Position numbers and translations under genes: made by a program. From Chlamydiia bacterium (GTDB taxonomy: Bacteria; Chlamydiota; Chlamydiia; Chlamydiales; Simkaniaceae), in the NCBI GenBank assembly GCA_022601645.1, contig JAJACH010000001.1, forward strand, positions 372,001 to 436,000: a stretch of DNA of 64,000 bases. The letters are read 5' to 3'. Numbering within the stretch: position 1 is the stretch's first letter; each line of letters starts with the position of its first letter. The notes below the pieces were generated by a model, which was not told where the DNA came from, made no database searches, and saw only the letters and a list, made by a program, of their open reading frames with translations. Positions 57,232 through 64,000 of this stretch are shown piece by piece.

Positions 57232-58845
57232 GTGCGTTTTTTATTTATATTATTCCTTTCAGGCACTCTTTTTGCAAGTGAGCAGACCTCACTTGAGCGT
57301 ATTCGAGCTAAGATAAAACTTGGCGATAAGCGAGGTGCCATTTTTGAAAGTTCGCAAATTATTAAAGAGTTTCCTAACTCACCTCTTGCACGAAAACAAG
57401 CAATCAAGGGATTTGCTTTTGGAGGGGATACAAAGAGAGCCTTTCAGTTATACTCCTTGGGTGAGGAAGATTTAGAGGTGCTAGAGTCTCTTGCTTGGGG
57501 GGTTCTTCTTCAAGAGGTGGAAGAATTGCCCTTGTCCCAAGCGGCGATTGTTGGTGCAGCGTTGACAAGCGATGTGAAAGCTGTAAGTGTACTTGAGAAA
57601 GGATTGACTTCACCAGGGGCATTTTTAAGAGCGATGTCGGCCCATTTCTCTGCAAAATTTCGCGATGATCACTTAATTGATGCCTTAATTGATCGCGTCA
57701 AACGTGATCGCGTTTGGTATGTTAGAGCTGAGGCAATCAGCGCCCTTGGAAAGATGCAAACAAGTGAAGCGATTGGAGAGCTCAAAGAGCACTTGGAACG
57801 CTCAGATGTTACGATCGAGGAAAAAGCAAGTGCCTTTCAAAGCCTTGCTATGATCTTAGAGGGGATTGAACCATTAGAACTGCGCCTTTTAGCCAATCAC
57901 GAAAGAGCAGGGCTCAGGCAGCTCGCAGCTTTTTTAATCAGTTACTTTGAGATGAGAGAGCAATTTGAGCTTTTAGAAACACTCCTTGATGACGCCTCCC
58001 CCCAAGTTCGCTTAGAGGCAGTACGTAGCTATGCCCTACTAAAAGAGAAATGTCCAAAAACGTTTGATTCATTTCCCGCTGTGGAAGTGTATTTAGGGTT
58101 TTGTAATAAGCGGGTTGATTTACTCGAAAAATGGGCGTATGGCCCTATTCCTGAAGTACGGCGTTTGAGCGCTTTGATGGCAGGCAGAATAGGGAAAAGC
58201 GGAGTAAAACTTGCAAAAGAGTTGATTTCAAAAAGCTTTGATCCGTTTGTGCGAGTTAATGCCGCTTTATCCGTTCTTGGACAGCAAACAGCTGAGAAAG
58301 AATGTTTAAGAACTATCTGCAGTTTCTTAAAGGAGTATCACGGCAAGATCATGTGGGAAGGGGAAGTTCTCGGCCCTTCTCAATTAGGACACACCCCAGA
58401 TATCAAAGAGTATCCTCTGGTGATAGATCAGCAAACGCGGCTTGATTTACTTAGAATTCTCGCTATATTTCGCTATCCTGGAGCAATTGAAACTGCCAAA
58501 CAGTTTTTAAAAAAGCATACCTTTTCAGTTTCTATTCTAATTGTTGAGGAAGGGGATAGCGATGCGTTAGAATTTCTTTCAGAGCTTTTAAAGGAGAAGG
58601 ATGATAAAATCCGCATTGGAGCAGCGCTTGTCTTAGCAATGACAGGATCTAGTAATGAGGCGCTTATGATACTAACTGATGCGTATCAAGAGGCAGACCG
58701 CGAGATGAAAATCAACATTTTGTCAGCTTTAGGTCACTTAGGTAAAAGAGAAGTGCTTCCATTTTTAACAAAAGTCATGGGAGAGCCGCATGAAATGCTT
58801 CGGCTTGTTGCCGCCTCTGCCGTGATTCAGTGTATCTATCGATAG
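57232..58845 (+). CDS. Exported HEAT-repeat protein
   Basis: 537 residues. Signal peptide (about 1-15, LFILFLSGTLFAS), then alpha-helical repeats of about 30 residues with the HEAT core, for example AEAISALGKMQTSEAIGELKEHLE, VRLEAVRSYALLKEKCP, VRRLSALMAGRIGK, IRIGAALVLAMTGSSNEALMIL and LRLVAASAVIQCIYR. Such solenoids serve as protein-protein scaffolds. Start GTG at 57232 (not 57229) gives proper spacing from GAAGG. Periplasmic place is inferred from the signal peptide. Co-transcribed with the M24 gene, whose ribosome site lies at its stop. Confidence 0.85.
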   Translation: MRFLFILFLSGTLFASEQTSLERIRAKIKLGDKRGAIFESSQIIKEFPNSPLARKQAIKGFAFGGDTKRAFQLYSLGEEDLEVLESLAWGVLLQEVEELPLSQAAIVGAALTSDVKAVSVLEKGLTSPGAFLRAMSAHFSAKFRDDHLIDALIDRVKRDRVWYVRAEAISALGKMQTSEAIGELKEHLERSDVTIEEKASAFQSLAMILEGIEPLELRLLANHERAGLRQLAAFLISYFEMREQFELLETLLDDASPQVRLEAVRSYALLKEKCPKTFDSFPAVEVYLGFCNKRVDLLEKWAYGPIPEVRRLSALMAGRIGKSGVKLAKELISKSFDPFVRVNAALSVLGQQTAEKECLRTICSFLKEYHGKIMWEGEVLGPSQLGHTPDIKEYPLVIDQQTRLDLLRILAIFRYPGAIETAKQFLKKHTFSVSILIVEEGDSDALEFLSELLKEKDDKIRIGAALVLAMTGSSNEALMILTDAYQEADREMKINILSALGHLGKREVLPFLTKVMGEPHEMLRLVAASAVIQCIYR

Positions 58846-58856
58846 GAGAAATAAGT

Positions 58857-60005
58857 GTGATTGACAAAGCACAAAAAGAGCTAACAGAACATGCGATTGA
58901 CGGCTGGCTTATCTATGATTTTGGTGGGAGTAATCCTCTTGCTGAAAAAATGTTAGGCTTTCCAGAAGGGCAACACCGAACACGCCGTTTTTTCTACTGG
59001 ATACCAAGATCTGGAACTCCCGTAAAGGTCGTACACAAGATCGAAAAACACAATTTTGACCATCTTGAAGGGGAAGAGCGGGTGTATTTTAAGTGGCATG
59101 AGCTTGAAGAGACGCTCCACCAGCTTCTAAAGGATGCAAGTTCTGTTGCGATGGAATACTCTCCTAATGGAGCGGTCCCGGCGGTTTCCATGGTCGATGG
59201 GGGTACCATTGATATGGTTAAGCATTGCGGGGTTGATGTGGTCAGCTCTGGGAGTTTTATGCAACCTTTCCTCTGTCAGATGAACGCGGAAGAATACTCA
59301 TCTCATAAGGAAGCGATGGCTGTTTTAGAATCAGCTGTAAAAAAGTCTTGGGAGCTTCTAAAGACGAATCCGAATGTGACTGAACGGGAAGTGCAACAGC
59401 TAATTATAGATGAGTTTGCAGCAAATGACTGTGAAACAGAAGGTGCACCGATTGTGGGATTTGGTGAAAACTCGGCAAATCCACACTATGAAAGTGGAGA
59501 TGTTACCCTCAAAGAAGGGGATATGATTTTACTTGATATGTGGTGTAAGAAAAAAGGTGGTGTCTTTGCAGATATCACCCGAATGGGAGTCAATGCCGTA
59601 GCTCCAAGCGAAGAGCAGCAAGCCGTTTTTCTAGCTGTCAGAGAAGCGCAAAGAACCTGCATTGATTTTATCAGGCGAAGGTATGAGAAAAAGGAAATTG
59701 TGAAAGGTTTCGAAGCAGATGAAATATGTCGAGACATCGTTGTGGAAAAGGGATTTGGCGATCACTTTATCCACAGGACAGGCCATAACATCTACAAGAC
59801 TAACCATGGGCCAGGCGCTCATTTGGATAGCTTAGAGACTTTTGATGAACGTACTCTCATGCCAGATACTTTATTTTCGGTAGAGCCAGGGGTCTATCTC
59901 CCCGGCAAATTTGGAGTGCGACTAGAGACCGACGTATTTATTCACCAAGATGGCAAGGTAGAAGTCACCGGTGGTGAGCAAGATGAATTAGTGAAAATAC
60001 AATGA
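58857..60005 (+). CDS. M24 metallopeptidase (aminopeptidase P/Xaa-Pro type)
   Basis: 382 residues. Creatinase-like N-terminal domain (about 1-165) and a pita-bread catalytic domain with the five metal ligands: Asp in LLDMWCKKKG, Asp in FADITR, His in HRTGHNIYKTNHG, Glu in FSVEPGVYL and Glu in VRLETDVF. Cleaves N-terminal residues before Pro, or a related amide. GTG start set by AGGAGA seven bases upstream. The last 4 bases overlap the third TyrP-like permease (ATGA), suggesting peptide breakdown linked with amino acid uptake. Confidence 0.92.
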   Translation: MIDKAQKELTEHAIDGWLIYDFGGSNPLAEKMLGFPEGQHRTRRFFYWIPRSGTPVKVVHKIEKHNFDHLEGEERVYFKWHELEETLHQLLKDASSVAMEYSPNGAVPAVSMVDGGTIDMVKHCGVDVVSSGSFMQPFLCQMNAEEYSSHKEAMAVLESAVKKSWELLKTNPNVTEREVQQLIIDEFAANDCETEGAPIVGFGENSANPHYESGDVTLKEGDMILLDMWCKKKGGVFADITRMGVNAVAPSEEQQAVFLAVREAQRTCIDFIRRRYEKKEIVKGFEADEICRDIVVEKGFGDHFIHRTGHNIYKTNHGPGAHLDSLETFDERTLMPDTLFSVEPGVYLPGKFGVRLETDVFIHQDGKVEVTGGEQDELVKIQ

Positions 60006-61186
60006 CAACAACCGTATCTAAGCACCATTTATTAGGTGCTATCATGTTAATTGCCGGCGCTTGCGTTGGCGGGGGAATGCTTGCTATTCCCGTTGAGACT
60101 GGAGTGGCAGGATTTGTTCCCTCCGTAGTTATAATGATTATCTCGTGGGTTTTTATGACCTGCACAGGACTTTTGATCGTCGAAGCAAATTTGTGGATGG
60201 AAGAGGGATCACACTATTTAACAATGGCAACCCGGCTTCTAGGGATGCCAGGGAAAATTGTGGGAGCAATCCTCTTTCTCTTTATGGGATATGGCTCTTT
60301 GATCGCCTACAATGCGGCAGGTGGAGACATCATAGAGCACGTCTTAAAAGTCGCAACAACCCTAGATGTTGGGAGAATGGCATCGTGCACGCTCTATGCT
60401 CTGATTTTTGGATTCGCACTCTTTTTTAGCACCAAAGTCCTAGGGAAAATCAATACGATCCTTGTGATCGCAATGGTTTTTGCCTACATTTTTCTCGTTG
60501 CTCTAGGGGTTGGCGAAGCAGAAGTGGCCTTATTGAAGTTTCGAGCATGGGCGAAAACTGTGTACGCTCTGCCCCTTTTGCTTGCCACATTTAGCTATCA
60601 AATGGTCGTGCCAAGCTTAACACCTTACTTGAAACGGGACCCTGCAGCTTTAAGAAAGGCCGTCATTTATGGAACAACACTGCCGTTCATCGTCTATATC
60701 GTTTGGCAATTTATTGTCCTCGGTATTGTACCTCTTGTCAGCATTGAGCAAGCCAACGAGCTCGGTCTTGCTGCAACTGTTCCCCTAAGAGAATTCGTTG
60801 CCTCGAAGTATTTATCGGGCTTTGCCACGTTTTTTGGGTTCTTTGCCCTTGTCACATCGTATCTAGCCATTGGGCTTGGCACGGTAGATTTTATGATGGA
60901 TACTTTCAAGATCAAGCAGAAATATATCTCTGCAGCGCTTGTTGTCATTCCATGTCTACTCTTTGCCATCGCTTATCCTGGCGCCTTTTTGTTTGCCTTG
61001 AACATTACGGGGGGCTTTGGAGATTCAATTATGAATGGGTTGATGCCTGTCATGATGGTATGGATCGGACGTTATCGAAGACATATCGAAGGGCCTTATC
61101 GCTTAGGTGGTGAGAAACCCGTTCTTATTCTGCTGGCTCTATTTGCTCTACTTGTTTTTGTAGTACAGATTGTAGAGCTTGTTTAG
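60002..61186 (+). CDS. TyrP-like aromatic amino acid permease, copy 3
   Basis: 394 residues, 11 hydrophobic helices. Signature GACVGGGMLAIPVETGVAGF (N-terminal helix; the usual Thr-Ile-Gly-Ala is Cys-Val-Gly-Gly here), otherwise as copies 1 and 2. Overlaps the M24 gene by 4 bases. Its 3' end overlaps the opposite tsaC gene by 62 bases, an unusually long convergent overlap. HAAAP family; specificity unknown. Confidence 0.88.
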   Translation: MTTTVSKHHLLGAIMLIAGACVGGGMLAIPVETGVAGFVPSVVIMIISWVFMTCTGLLIVEANLWMEEGSHYLTMATRLLGMPGKIVGAILFLFMGYGSLIAYNAAGGDIIEHVLKVATTLDVGRMASCTLYALIFGFALFFSTKVLGKINTILVIAMVFAYIFLVALGVGEAEVALLKFRAWAKTVYALPLLLATFSYQMVVPSLTPYLKRDPAALRKAVIYGTTLPFIVYIVWQFIVLGIVPLVSIEQANELGLAATVPLREFVASKYLSGFATFFGFFALVTSYLAIGLGTVDFMMDTFKIKQKYISAALVVIPCLLFAIAYPGAFLFALNITGGFGDSIMNGLMPVMMVWIGRYRRHIEGPYRLGGEKPVLILLALFALLVFVVQIVELV

Positions 61187-61661
61187 AAATTGCCCCTTCT
61201 CGGAGCAGTCCTTCTTCTGAATAAATCGTCGATGGTTTCTTTAAAGGACATGGACCACCTCCGAGAATGGGGATATCAAAAGGAACATCTTCCCCGCAAA
61301 GAGCCGGAGGCTCACCCGATAAATTTGCTGAGGTACTCCATAAAGGTCCACCCCACTCAATAAGATCAAGTGCCAGGGGATGATTGGGAATGCGTACACT
61401 TTCTCCATCTACGATAAGAGTTAAAGGCCCTGGCCAAAACTTTTGGGCCAGAGTTAAGAGAGGTTCAGGTAAAGGTGGAGGGTAGGAAAGAAGAGTGATT
61501 AAGTGTTTTGATTTGGGGCGACCTTTAAGGGCGTAGATTCTCTCTACACCCTTCTTAGATTTCATTGAACAAACCAACCCATAGACAGTGTCCGTTGGTA
61601 TTGCAATCACTTCGCCCGCTTTAATCAGGTTGACGGCTTCATGGATATCTACAAGATTCAT
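61125..61661 (-). CDS. tsaC: Threonylcarbamoyl-AMP synthase (TsaC/Sua5 core)
   Basis: 178 residues, the short TsaC form without the Sua5 C-terminal domain. AGEVIAIPTDTVYGLVC (15-31), YALKGRPKSKHLITLL and FWPGPLTLIVDG are the YrdC-like signature, with the conserved KGRPKSKH binding the carbamoyl adenylate. Makes the threonylcarbamoyl donor for t6A37 in tRNAs that read ANN codons. Its 3' part lies over the end of a permease gene on the other strand (62 bases). Its start overlaps the previous minus-strand gene by 4 bases. Confidence 0.92.
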   Translation of the reverse strand: MNLVDIHEAVNLIKAGEVIAIPTDTVYGLVCSMKSKKGVERIYALKGRPKSKHLITLLSYPPPLPEPLLTLAQKFWPGPLTLIVDGESVRIPNHPLALDLIEWGGPLWSTSANLSGEPPALCGEDVPFDIPILGGGPCPLKKPSTIYSEEGLLREGAISKQALQSVLQKQVEQIEPAE

Positions 61662-62449
61662 GCTGCAGTATTAAAGACCAGATCACGAATTTGTTCAACA
61701 GAATAACCCATTAGCTCGGCACGCGTAAACGTTCTATTATCGCATCGTTTTAGGTATACGTCATCCCCGCCTGTTGCATGTCTGTGCATCAAAAGCGGTC
61801 TAAGAGTTCGAGGAGTTTCACCTGTTATAAATGTGTTGAATTCGCGAGGCGCGCCACGATGAGTATCTAGCCAGAGTAAGTAGCCAAGGCGGACTTTATT
61901 TGTAAGTAGGTTAAAGTCATTCTTTTTTTGGATTTTATGGAGGTGGAGATTACGGATTGCTAATTGTTTGCTTCGCTCTGTCTTTTGTGCTTCAACTTCA
62001 GCTGGATCGGTTGCTTGGTCTGCGGCTAATCTTGCAGCATCTGCAGCAGCTTGGGCTGTTGCAACAGCCGTTTGAGAGGTTGTAATATGTTCAGTTGTAC
62101 GAGCAAGTTTGTCTCGGCGTACAGCAATTTGTGCTAAAAGGACATCCGGTTGTCCGCCTTCGATTTTATCCATAATCCGACGGTAAAGCGTCCAGTCTTT
62201 ACAAGCTCGAATGGCCTGTTCTCTAAATTGACCTAAAAAGGCACTATCGGCCATTTCAAAGAGATTATACGATAGAAAAAAGGCACCCATCATATACATC
62301 GTGCCATACGATGCAGCAAAGAGAGCACCACCGATGCCAAGTGCTGCAAAAGCAACAATTGATACAGCTTGGATGATTCTGTTCTTCCAAAAATTATAAT
62401 TTTGTGTGTCCAAGTTAGTTTGGACATCTAAATTGATTAAACTACTCAT
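61658..62449 (-). CDS. Inc-like two-helix protein, member A of a related pair
   Basis: 263 residues. Bilobed hydrophobic domain (about 26-46 and 49-66) after a polar N-terminus, then a charged, helical C-terminal part (about 85-200, Ala/Arg/Gln coiled coil) and a conserved end RTFTRAELMGYSVEQIRDLVF. This end matches the neighbour's EFTKQQLLDFSIARIAREVF, so the two are homologues. No recognised family. Operon with tsaC (ATGA overlap). Inclusion-membrane localisation is a prediction from the hydrophobic pattern. Confidence 0.7.
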   Translation of the reverse strand: MSSLINLDVQTNLDTQNYNFWKNRIIQAVSIVAFAALGIGGALFAASYGTMYMMGAFFLSYNLFEMADSAFLGQFREQAIRACKDWTLYRRIMDKIEGGQPDVLLAQIAVRRDKLARTTEHITTSQTAVATAQAAADAARLAADQATDPAEVEAQKTERSKQLAIRNLHLHKIQKKNDFNLLTNKVRLGYLLWLDTHRGAPREFNTFITGETPRTLRPLLMHRHATGGDDVYLKRCDNRTFTRAELMGYSVEQIRDLVFNTAA

Positions 62450-62479
62450 AATAGTTGGGAATTATATAGAGAAGAGGGA

Positions 62480-63283
62480 TTAGGAGCTAGCAATAGTTAT
62501 CGGAGAACTAAAAACCTCACGCGCGATACGTGCAATCGAAAAATCAAGAAGTTGCTGCTTAGTAAACTCTTGATTGGAAGCTGTAACTCTAAAGTATGGG
62601 CCCCCGTTCACGTGATCATGGAGTTGAGCTCGTTCTCGCCAGGTCATGCGTGTTGAGTTACCCATATCAGACAAGGGAGTATGCGCAGTATGGGGAGTAG
62701 AAAGGAGTTTTAAAAAATAGGCAGAACAAAGTTTTGATTTAAGCACAAAGTTTTCAGTGATGTTATGCGCTTCTACAACGTTTTCTAAATTCGTCCTGTC
62801 AGCTAAAAGCTCCTGGGCACGGTTTTGTTGTGTTTCTGCACGCTCTTGCCAAACTAAAGCTCTTGCTATTAAAGGTTTTAAGTTCGCAAGGTCCTGTCCA
62901 CTTGGTAACCTTTGATAGTTTACGCCCAATAGTGTAAGTGCTACCCGAATTTGGGGGGCAGACCAGCTTTCCATCTCAGTTAGTTTTTGACGAGTCGCAG
63001 TCAAGATATTAATATGAAACTGTGCCTCGGCAATTGCTCTCTTATGAGGCAAAATCATGTTATTTTCAAAAAAATCCGCACCAGATGTCAGACCCATCAA
63101 GATAATTGCTCCCGAGATAGGGCTTGCATAAAGCGTGCCGATCGTAGCGCCCACGACAAAGGCAACAGCTGCAATACGTTTTGCGACCATTAGCCACCTA
63201 TTTGAGGTTTCATATACCTCAAACTCAGAGATCCTAGTAGAAAGATTTTCATTCGTATAATGTTGTAATGATGTGGTTGCCAT
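62480..63283 (-). CDS. Inc-like two-helix protein, member B of a related pair
   Basis: 267 residues. Hydrophobic helices at about 33-52 and 56-69 with a short turn (SP), polar N-terminus (about 1-30) and a helical remainder. C-terminal motif F-T-K-x2-L-L-x2-S-I-x2-I-x3-V-F is shared with member A, as is an internal helix (KSKLCSAYFLKLLSTPH / NKVRLGYLLWLDTHRG). Lies 30 bases before member A on the same strand, so likely co-transcribed. Function unknown; Inc-type effector is an inference. Confidence 0.7.
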   Translation of the reverse strand: MATTSLQHYTNENLSTRISEFEVYETSNRWLMVAKRIAAVAFVVGATIGTLYASPISGAIILMGLTSGADFFENNMILPHKRAIAEAQFHINILTATRQKLTEMESWSAPQIRVALTLLGVNYQRLPSGQDLANLKPLIARALVWQERAETQQNRAQELLADRTNLENVVEAHNITENFVLKSKLCSAYFLKLLSTPHTAHTPLSDMGNSTRMTWRERAQLHDHVNGGPYFRVTASNQEFTKQQLLDFSIARIAREVFSSPITIASS

Positions 63284-63323
63284 GATACTGGGGATTATAA
63301 AAGAAACAGCTTTTAAAAGTTAT

Positions 63324-63737
63324 TTAAATTAAATACTTTACACATGCTTTTTGCATCTTTAAAAATAAGGATTGAACGCCGTTTGACCGACTAGGCGATA
63401 GAGCTTCATAAATGCCAAGATCAAGTAAAAATTGAGGTTTTTGTTTGATCACAAGCTCAGGTGTTTCTCCACTGTAGGTAGTTGTCAATAAAAGAGCCAA
63501 TCCCTTTGAAATGAGGGCGTCAGAAAAGGTCTGAAAAAAAACTAAACCATCTTTAAATGAAGTCTTGAGATAGAGTTTGGATTGGCAGCCTTCTACGATT
63601 TCATCCTCTGAAAAGGAAGAAACAGGCAAAGACGTATGTTTGAGCCCGAATTCAATGATTTGTTTGTATTTTTCTTCAATAGTTAGGGGCGCAAAATCCG
63701 CTTTTAAGTTCTCTATTTTTTTTTCAAAGGTAGACAT
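63324..63737 (-). CDS. sufE: Cysteine desulfuration protein SufE
   Basis: 137 residues. Takes persulfide sulfur from the desulfurase SufS for Fe-S cluster assembly. Active-site Cys51 lies in VEGCQSKLYL, the same position as in E. coli SufE. The C-terminal region around residues 70-130 carries the usual helices. The ATG at 63737 (starting MSTFEKK) gives the normal length; upstream in-frame codons would add 12 residues without support. It is divergent from infA. The partner SufS is not in the window. Confidence 0.92.
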   Translation of the reverse strand: MSTFEKKIENLKADFAPLTIEEKYKQIIEFGLKHTSLPVSSFSEDEIVEGCQSKLYLKTSFKDGLVFFQTFSDALISKGLALLLTTTYSGETPELVIKQKPQFLLDLGIYEALSPSRSNGVQSLFLKMQKACVKYLI

Positions 63738-63772
63738 GCGCTCTATGGTAGGTAAAAACGTCATAAAAAGCA

Positions 63773-63800
63773 TTGACTTTTTAGGAAAATAGTTTATAGT
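63773..63800 (+). promoter_or_regulatory. Sigma-70 promoter of infA
   Basis: TTGACT (63773-63778), 16-base spacer, TATAGT (63795-63800). The infA ATG follows 14 bases later, so the leader is about 8 bases and no ribosome site is visible. Confidence 0.65.
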
Positions 63801-63814
63801 CTTGTGACAAAATT

Positions 63815-64000
63815 ATGGCGAAAGAAGACACAATTCGATTAGAAGGCGCGGTGGAAGAACTCCTCCCAAATATGTCCTTCAAAGTTAAGCTAGAAAACGA
63901 AATGATCGTACTTGCCCACCTGTGTGGGAAAATGCGGTTAAGAAATATTAGAGTTCTGGTGGGTGACAGGGTCAGCGTTGAAATATCTCCCTATGATTTG
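63815..64000 (+). CDS. infA: Translation initiation factor IF-1, 5' part (cut by window end)
   Basis: First 62 codons; a full IF-1 has about 72. [47 protein letters not shown] and EISPYDL are the OB-fold of IF-1, which binds the 30S A site during initiation. The codon for Met at 63815 matches the normal N-terminus. Read-through to base 64000 shows no disruption. Confidence 0.96.
   Translation, partial: MAKEDTIRLEGAVEELLPNMSFKVKLENEMIVLAHLCGKMRLRNIRVLVGDRVSVEISPYDL

Overview
The window looks like a chromosome segment of an environmental (amoeba-associated type) member of the Chlamydiae. This is an inference from gene content, not a database match. Supporting content: an ATP/ADP-type nucleotide translocase, three TyrP-like aromatic amino acid permeases, an oversized LepB signal peptidase, a eukaryote-like isoleucyl-tRNA synthetase, a PF07399-type Na+/H+ antiporter, a DUF1207 outer-membrane protein, several Inc-like proteins with a bilobed hydrophobic segment, and many secreted or membrane proteins of no recognised family. 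The complete cyoABCDE quinol oxidase operon and the pncB-pncA NAD salvage pair suggest more metabolic capacity than the reduced animal-pathogen Chlamydiaceae. Coding density is high, genes often overlap by 1-26 bases, and no insertion sequence, prophage, CRISPR array or rRNA gene is visible.

Layout. 1-2161: 3' part of ileS. 2228-9426: five consecutive divergent eukaryotic-type Ser/Thr protein kinase genes (called K1-K5 here), the most unusual block of the window; K2-K5 are almost certainly one operon. 9461-13299 (minus): lepB, an unknown exported protein and a CDF zinc transporter. 13343-16897: small exported coiled-coil protein, pncB, pncA and an Inc-like protein. 16940-25771: antiporter, TyrP-like permease, alpha/beta hydrolase and MFS transporter (minus), GNAT acetyltransferase, two exported proteins and a FAD amine oxidase-like enzyme. 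25862-26234: RRM protein and a strong bidirectional terminator. 26256-33351: 869-residue unknown protein, nucleotide translocase with a divergent LysR regulator, and a pair of paralogous unknown membrane-anchored proteins. 33431-38236: a perfect 19-base palindrome followed by cyoABCDE and a 43-residue lipoprotein. 38200-41628 (minus): flotillin-like gene, asd, dapA. 41697-49298: CPBP protease, a three-domain glycosyltransferase lipoprotein, a methyltransferase-like protein, Nudix and PAP2 proteins, a tRNA(CAU), a 55-residue ORF, an exported cytidylyltransferase-like protein and GrpB. 49349-61661: hydrolase-like protein, ABC-F ATPase, small unknowns, DUF1207 protein, two more TyrP-like permeases, MYG1, HIT, HEAT-repeat and M24 proteins, tsaC. 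61658-64000: two related Inc-like proteins, sufE and the start of infA.

How the parts fit together: host interaction (kinases, Inc-like proteins, exported enzymes), parasitism of host metabolites (nucleotide translocase, amino acid permeases, NAD precursor salvage) and respiration through a bo3-type quinol oxidase. Two themes stand out. First, enzyme folds that are normally cytosolic carry export signals (glycosyltransferase, cytidylyltransferase, possibly the methyltransferase). Second, several genes have a good sigma-70 -10 element only 6-11 bases before the start codon and no Shine-Dalgarno sequence, which predicts leaderless or nearly leaderless mRNAs. No stretch longer than 300 bases lacks a gene; the longest gap (3188-3479) holds a stem-loop and the probable promoter of K2.
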